Shown here piece by piece: positions 13,667 to 18,077 of a stretch of 18,077 nucleotides of DNA; position 1 is the first letter of the stretch, and every line of letters starts with the position of its first letter. The position numbers and the translations under genes were made by a program. The stretch lies in contig JBFLVQ010000108.1 of the NCBI GenBank assembly GCA_040758525.1, forward strand, positions 1 to 18,077, given 5' to 3'. The stretch is from JBFLVQ01 sp040758525 (GTDB taxonomy: Bacteria; Acidobacteriota; Blastocatellia; Chloracidobacteriales; JADJPF01). The notes under the pieces were generated by a model. That model ran no database searches. It had not been told where the DNA came from and was given only the letters and a program-made list of their open reading frames with translations.

Positions 13667-16045
13667 ATGGTTAAACACTATATGAAACTGCAAAATATAG
13701 TACTCTCTCTTCTCTGTCTTGGTTTACTGGTAGCAAGCGATCAGGCGCTGGCTCATAGTGAGATTGTAGATAATAATCCATTCTTAGCATTAGAACAGGC
13801 GCGCAATCTATTACGTGAGCAGGTCAAAAGTTTGCAGCGTAAGTTTGATGCAGAACCAGATAATCCCACACTACAGATCCAACTTGGACGTGCTTACTAT
13901 GTGTTAGCACTGGAGCGGGATCAACAGGCGATTATCGAAGCAGAGAAAATCTTTAACTTAGTGTTGGAGCGGGATTCCAATAATGCTATTGCGCTAGCCT
14001 ATCGTGGCTCATTGCTAGGACTCAAGATCGGCTTTGGATTAATTCCTGAAGAGAAGGTCGCCTCTATATCACAACAAGCTTGCTACGACTTAGACCGTGC
14101 GGTAAAGCTCGAACCGGATTCAACGGAGGTGCGTGAACTACGCGGTTATATGAGTTTCTATACACCCTCATTTGTAGGGCGAGATTCGCTTGCCATTGAA
14201 GATTTTAGTCATGTGCTCTCTCTACTAGAACAATTACCTGAGAAAGAGACCCATCGTGCCCGTATACATATGATGCTAGGGGACACCTACAATAAAATTA
14301 ACGATCCGGAGAATGCTCAAGCCCATTGGCACCGTGTCAAGGAGCTTATTCCTGGTACTAGATTCGCTAGCATTGCTGAAGCGCGTTTGCATAGTCCGCA
14401 GAATCAGCCAGAGGTCGAGAGTTTAGATATACAGGCTCTGGCAATCTTCTTTGGCTTCTTTGTTGGCGTAGTTATTTTTGGCTTTCTTTCAACATTGATA
14501 TTACGAGATATCTTCAGAGTAAAGCGGCAAAGAGGTGGAATATCTGCCTCGTTGCTTGTTTCGTTAACGGCTTTGGTTTGGAATGGGCTAAATTGGTCAT
14601 TATTTATTGCTCAAGCCATTGGGATAGATAGCGCAATAGCACTAACAACCTGGCAACAGCAACCTTTCTGGTTGATCATAGCGCTGACTCCTATACCATT
14701 TGGTCTTCTTGCCGCCTGGCGTTTCTACAAAGCTACGTTTATGGATATGGTATTGAAACGCGGCGTAGCTTTATTAATGGTGTTTATTCTTGCGCTTGTT
14801 TATACACGGCTTGTTGAAGCACAACTGCTCTGGACGCTCTTTCGTATCTCCAATCCAATGTTGCGTTCGATTCTCTTTACCTGTGTCTGGTTGGCCTTTT
14901 TTCTCTTCTATCCACCATTACGTGATAGTATCTACCGCCTGGTTGATAGACATCTTTTTAAGCGCCGTGACTATGTGCGTCTACTTGACGAGTTCAATGA
15001 TCAGTTACATGCTGTCACTGATGAAGATACGCTACTCACTACTGCTACAGAACTACTAAAGAAGACGCTTGCTGCTGAAACGGTACGATTTGTTGCATCA
15101 TCAGATAACTTAGTGGTAGAACTCAAACCTATTTTTAATGAACGCCAAACCGATATTCTATTATCTCAGGAGCTTGATGAGGTAGTTTTAGAGGACAGAT
15201 TAGCTCGCCAACGTGTAGATCTATTACTTGCCATTCGTGCTGGTAATGAATTATTGGGACTATTCCTGATTGGGCCACGTGCTTATGGTCAGAGCTATTT
15301 GAGTGAAGAGTTGAGTATTCTACGTACAGTAGCAACACAACTTAATCACACAGTAGATAATTTACGTCTACATGAAGTAAGACGTAAACATGCCCTTGCT
15401 GAAGAAGAGTTGCGCAAGCTTGTTGCACAAGCAGAACTAAAAGCCTTACGCGCTCAGATCAACCCACATTTCTTCTTCAATGCACTCAATTCTGTTGCTG
15501 CGCTGATTAATCGTAATCCTCGTGAAGCCGAAGACCTCTTAACAGATCTTGCCGATCTGTTTCGTCAAGCTTTTAAATCGGGACCAGAATTGGTCACTTT
15601 AGGCGAAGAGCTTCATTGGGTAGAGGTCTATTTAAAAGTCGAACAGATCCGATTTGGTAATAAACTACAGTTCAAGCAAGCAATTATGCCAGACTCTCTA
15701 TCAATCAAGATTCCTGCTCTCAGTATACAGCCATTGATAGAGAATGCTATCAAGCATGGTATAGGATATACAAACAACTGTGGTATTATCACACTCTCTG
15801 CAGCAATTAAGAATGATTGTTTAAATATTATAGTTTCAGATACAGGGGCAGGTATTGCGCCATCGGTATTGCCACATCTGTTCTCGCGTGGCGTAGGATT
15901 AGGCAATGTCAATCAACGCCTACTCGGTTTATACGGAGAACGAGCCGGGTTACATATTGATAGTTCTACAGGACAAGGTACTACCGTGTCATTCTCTATT
16001 CCATTAATGGAGCAAGGAACTCAAAATTTTGTTAAAGCATATTAA
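13667..16045 (+). CDS. LytS-type sensor histidine kinase with N-terminal periplasmic TPR region
   Basis: 792 residues. A signal-like segment (about 10-29) is followed by a TPR-like helical region (about 38-240; NPTLQIQLGRAYYVLALERD, then NAIALAYRGSLLGLK). Five membrane segments follow at about 256-279, 292-318, 333-352, 366-385 and 400-417. The positive-inside rule puts the TPR part outside and the kinase inside. A GAF-like domain spans about 435-570 and a coiled linker about 570-595. The HisKA_7TM/LytS kinase core has the H-box INPHFFFNALNS with His601, the N-box IQPLIENAIKHG with Asn693, and glycine boxes DTGAG (725-729) and GVGLGN (742-747). It should phosphorylate the LytTR regulator encoded 10 bases downstream. 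The start is uncertain: the ATGs at 13667 and 13682 both lack a clear Shine-Dalgarno. The kinase call is very secure, the TPR export moderately so. Confidence 0.94.
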   Translation: MVKHYMKLQNIVLSLLCLGLLVASDQALAHSEIVDNNPFLALEQARNLLREQVKSLQRKFDAEPDNPTLQIQLGRAYYVLALERDQQAIIEAEKIFNLVLERDSNNAIALAYRGSLLGLKIGFGLIPEEKVASISQQACYDLDRAVKLEPDSTEVRELRGYMSFYTPSFVGRDSLAIEDFSHVLSLLEQLPEKETHRARIHMMLGDTYNKINDPENAQAHWHRVKELIPGTRFASIAEARLHSPQNQPEVESLDIQALAIFFGFFVGVVIFGFLSTLILRDIFRVKRQRGGISASLLVSLTALVWNGLNWSLFIAQAIGIDSAIALTTWQQQPFWLIIALTPIPFGLLAAWRFYKATFMDMVLKRGVALLMVFILALVYTRLVEAQLLWTLFRISNPMLRSILFTCVWLAFFLFYPPLRDSIYRLVDRHLFKRRDYVRLLDEFNDQLHAVTDEDTLLTTATELLKKTLAAETVRFVASSDNLVVELKPIFNERQTDILLSQELDEVVLEDRLARQRVDLLLAIRAGNELLGLFLIGPRAYGQSYLSEELSILRTVATQLNHTVDNLRLHEVRRKHALAEEELRKLVAQAELKALRAQINPHFFFNALNSVAALINRNPREAEDLLTDLADLFRQAFKSGPELVTLGEELHWVEVYLKVEQIRFGNKLQFKQAIMPDSLSIKIPALSIQPLIENAIKHGIGYTNNCGIITLSAAIKNDCLNIIVSDTGAGIAPSVLPHLFSRGVGLGNVNQRLLGLYGERAGLHIDSSTGQGTTVSFSIPLMEQGTQNFVKAY

Positions 16046-16055
16046 TAGATAAATA

Positions 16056-16823
16056 ATGTCTACGGCGATTCGCACACTTATTGTTGATGATGAACCACTG
16101 GCACGCCAGCGATTGCGAGATCTACTTTCTACCCGGCCTGACATAGAAATTCTTGCCGAAGCGGAAAATGGTGTACAAGCTGTACAAAAAGTAGAATCAC
16201 TATTGCCTGAGCTAGTCTTTCTTGATGTACAGATGCCTGATATTGATGGTTTTGGTGTGTTACGGTTAGTACAACTTGAGAAAATGCCCTTAGTAATCTT
16301 TGTTACTGCTTATGAACAATACGCGGTTGATGCATTTGAGGTGAATGCTATCGATTATCTACTCAAACCTATTTCGCGTCTGCGCTTGGAACAAGCTTTA
16401 ACACGAGTGCGGGAACGCCTCACCTCGCATGGTACTATTAACAAGCAACTAAACACCCTGTTAAAAAATGTCAATTGGCAACCTACAACTTATCTACAAC
16501 GCTTGCCTGTGCGTTCACGCAATAGTATTCTTGTCTTACCGCTTGATCAGATCACTTCATTGAGATTGAATGGTGGACTGGTCTATGCTACTACGGCTGA
16601 GGGCGAGTTTTGGACCAAGTATACAACTTTTACTGAGCTGGAGAATCTGCTTGATCCCCAGTGCTTTCTTCGTATACATCGACAAGTGATAGTCAACATA
16701 GATCATGTGCGTGAAGTTACTGCTTATGATAAACATTCGGCTCGCCTCACACTTACTGGAGGATTGCAAGTAACGGTTAGCCGCAGGCATCTAAAAGAGC
16801 TTTGGAAAACGATAAACTGGTAG
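16056..16823 (+). CDS. LytTR-family response regulator
   Basis: 255 residues. The receiver domain (about 5-120) shows the acidic pair Asp11/Asp12, the phospho-acceptor Asp57 in VFLDVQMPDIDG, Thr84 and Lys104 in AIDYLLKPI, so it should accept phosphate. A LytTR DNA-binding domain follows (about 147-255), with PVRSRNSILVLPLDQI, the family hallmark FLRIHRQVIVN and the closing VSRRHLKEL. LytTR proteins usually bind paired direct repeats about two turns apart. The ATG lies 10 bases after the kinase stop with no Shine-Dalgarno, so translation is probably coupled. The likely partner is the kinase just upstream; the repeats at 8139-8171 are candidate target sites. Family is clear, target is inference. 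Confidence 0.96.
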   Translation: MSTAIRTLIVDDEPLARQRLRDLLSTRPDIEILAEAENGVQAVQKVESLLPELVFLDVQMPDIDGFGVLRLVQLEKMPLVIFVTAYEQYAVDAFEVNAIDYLLKPISRLRLEQALTRVRERLTSHGTINKQLNTLLKNVNWQPTTYLQRLPVRSRNSILVLPLDQITSLRLNGGLVYATTAEGEFWTKYTTFTELENLLDPQCFLRIHRQVIVNIDHVREVTAYDKHSARLTLTGGLQVTVSRRHLKELWKTINW

Positions 16824-16838
16824 AGTGCTAGATCAATT

Positions 16839-17993
16839 ATGACGATAGAACGATTTGATACGATCGTGTTGGGGGCAGGCGCAATGGGCAGTGCTGCTGC
16901 TTATCATTTAGCGCGTGATGGCCAACGTGTGTTGTTGTTAGAGCAGTTTGAGATCGCTCATAACCGTGGCAGCACACATGGCGAATCGCGTATCTTCCGT
17001 TTTGCTTATCCCAATCTTGTTTATGCACGTTTAGCAATTCAATGCAAAGCACTATGGCATGAATTGGAACAAGAGACAGGTGAAATATTGCTACGCGAGA
17101 TTGGCGGTATCGATATTGGCGATGGTGAGGCTGGTCGGGCAGATGTGCGCGCTGTGGCCAATACACTTGAGACTATCAATAGTCGCTGGGAACAGTTTGA
17201 TGCTGCAGAATTGATGCGTCGTTTCCCACAATGGCGAGTAACTGAGGATACCATTGCTGTCTATTCACCAGACACCGGTATGCTTGGCCCTACACGCTGT
17301 GTGCAATTGTTGACGATGCGCGCATCTGCTCATGGCGCCCAGATACAGGATCAAGAAGCTGTTACTCGCCTTATTCCTTATGATGATGAGGTTGAAGTCG
17401 AGACAGATAAAGGACGCTACCGTGCAGCACGACTAGTGATTGCTGCCGGCCCCTGGTCAAAACAGGTACTATCAGACCTAGGACTACAATTACCATTACG
17501 TGTTTCACAAGAACAGACTGTCTACTTTCGGCCACGTGCCAATAAGGAACATTTCACTCCAGATCGTTTCAAGATCTGGATCCATTACCGCGAAAATATT
17601 GCCTATGGTTTTCCTATCTTAGATACATTGGGCCTGAAGGTAGGCTTCCATCATAGTGGGCTTTATATTGATATCAATAACTATCGTCTACAACCACGTG
17701 ACGAAGTTACTGAAAGGTTGCGTTCATATCTAGAACATCATCTACCAGATGCTGCTGGTGAGGCATTTGCACCCGCTACCTGTTTATACACTAACACTCC
17801 TGATGAGGATTTTATTGTCGATCGGGTGCCCGGCAGACCACATATTGCTTTCGCCACCGGTTGTAGTGGTCATGCCTTTAAGTTTGCTATTGGTATAGGC
17901 CGTGCGTTAGCAGATCTTGTTAGTAAAGGAGGTACAGAATTGGAAATTGATCATCTAAACGTCCGCCGCTTTCTTATTGCTGCAGTCTCCTAG
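16839..17993 (+). CDS. FAD-dependent amine oxidase, sarcosine / N-methyl-tryptophan oxidase type
   Basis: 384 residues, the normal length of monomeric sarcosine oxidase (MSOX) and N-methyl-L-tryptophan oxidase (MTOX). The dinucleotide fold GAGAMGSAAAYHLARDG is at 12-28. THGESRIFR (46-54) corresponds to the conserved active-site H..R region. GLKVGFHH at 265-272 and GCSGHAFK at 341-348 (Lys348) match active-site motifs of the family. Cys315 in TCLYTNTPDEDF is the residue that carries FAD covalently in MSOX. No signal peptide, so it is cytosolic. The family oxidises secondary N-methyl amines with O2 to give an aldehyde, H2O2 and the free amine; which amine is used here cannot be read. It follows the regulator gene by 15 bases without a clear Shine-Dalgarno. 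It may belong to the cluster, or may only lie downstream of it. Confidence 0.93.
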   Translation: MTIERFDTIVLGAGAMGSAAAYHLARDGQRVLLLEQFEIAHNRGSTHGESRIFRFAYPNLVYARLAIQCKALWHELEQETGEILLREIGGIDIGDGEAGRADVRAVANTLETINSRWEQFDAAELMRRFPQWRVTEDTIAVYSPDTGMLGPTRCVQLLTMRASAHGAQIQDQEAVTRLIPYDDEVEVETDKGRYRAARLVIAAGPWSKQVLSDLGLQLPLRVSQEQTVYFRPRANKEHFTPDRFKIWIHYRENIAYGFPILDTLGLKVGFHHSGLYIDINNYRLQPRDEVTERLRSYLEHHLPDAAGEAFAPATCLYTNTPDEDFIVDRVPGRPHIAFATGCSGHAFKFAIGIGRALADLVSKGGTELEIDHLNVRRFLIAAVS

Positions 17994-18077
17994 CTGGCGT
18001 ACACGAGCTGCCAATTCTAGTACTAACAAGGTAAACGAGCAGTCGCAATTGAGGTTTGTGCATAGAGATCAATGGCA
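17994..18077. other. Right-edge segment without a recognisable gene
   Basis: The 84 bases after the oxidase stop contain no convincing terminator hairpin, promoter or gene start. Minus-strand frames are open at the right edge for only a short distance, so a gene entering from outside cannot be excluded or supported. Confidence 0.4.

Overview
The window looks like chromosomal DNA of a Gram-negative bacterium, most likely from the Acidobacteriota (Blastocatellia-like). The clues are a TonB-dependent receptor with a carboxypeptidase-regulatory-like N-terminus (Oar type), a LytS-type kinase paired with a LytTR regulator, a secreted gluzincin-TPR protein and many exported Ig/TPR proteins. This placement rests on gene style only; there is no rRNA or other marker. 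No tRNA, rRNA, CRISPR array, transposase or integrase was seen. Coding density is high and no gap exceeds about 210 bases.

Left part, minus strand (about 136-5474). An extended -10 promoter at 5466-5474 starts a likely three-gene unit read right to left. It encodes an exported HExxH metallopeptidase-like protein with six TPRs (3589-5430), an exported protein of four IPT/TIG-like Ig repeats (2213-3511), and a small membrane-associated protein that resembles a degenerate Coq7/ferritin-like fold (1708-2202). Downstream on the same strand is mgtE (136-1497), a CBS-domain Mg2+ channel with its own apparent -10 element and a leader of roughly 115 nt.

Centre, plus strand (5574-8133). A sigma70-like promoter very close to the start codon drives an ABC exporter pair: an ATPase (5618-6553) and a permease of about 12 membrane segments (6582-8072). 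The pair is closed by a perfect 16-bp hairpin (8096-8133).

Right part, plus strand (8139-17993). Six tightly spaced genes follow a pair of 11-bp direct repeats placed 22 bp apart. They encode an Oar-like outer-membrane receptor, an exported BAAT-type alpha/beta hydrolase, an exported protein of unknown family, a histidine kinase whose N-terminal TPR region should lie in the periplasm, its LytTR response regulator, and an FAD-dependent amine oxidase of the sarcosine/N-methyltryptophan oxidase family. Gaps are 2 to 24 bases. My working reading is a self-contained sense, import and process locus: the envelope proteins bind and hydrolyse a substrate, the TPR kinase senses it or one of the envelope proteins, the LytTR protein acts on the repeats at 8139-8171, and the oxidase acts on an amine product in the cytoplasm. 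The gene families are seen in the sequence; the joint function is inference.
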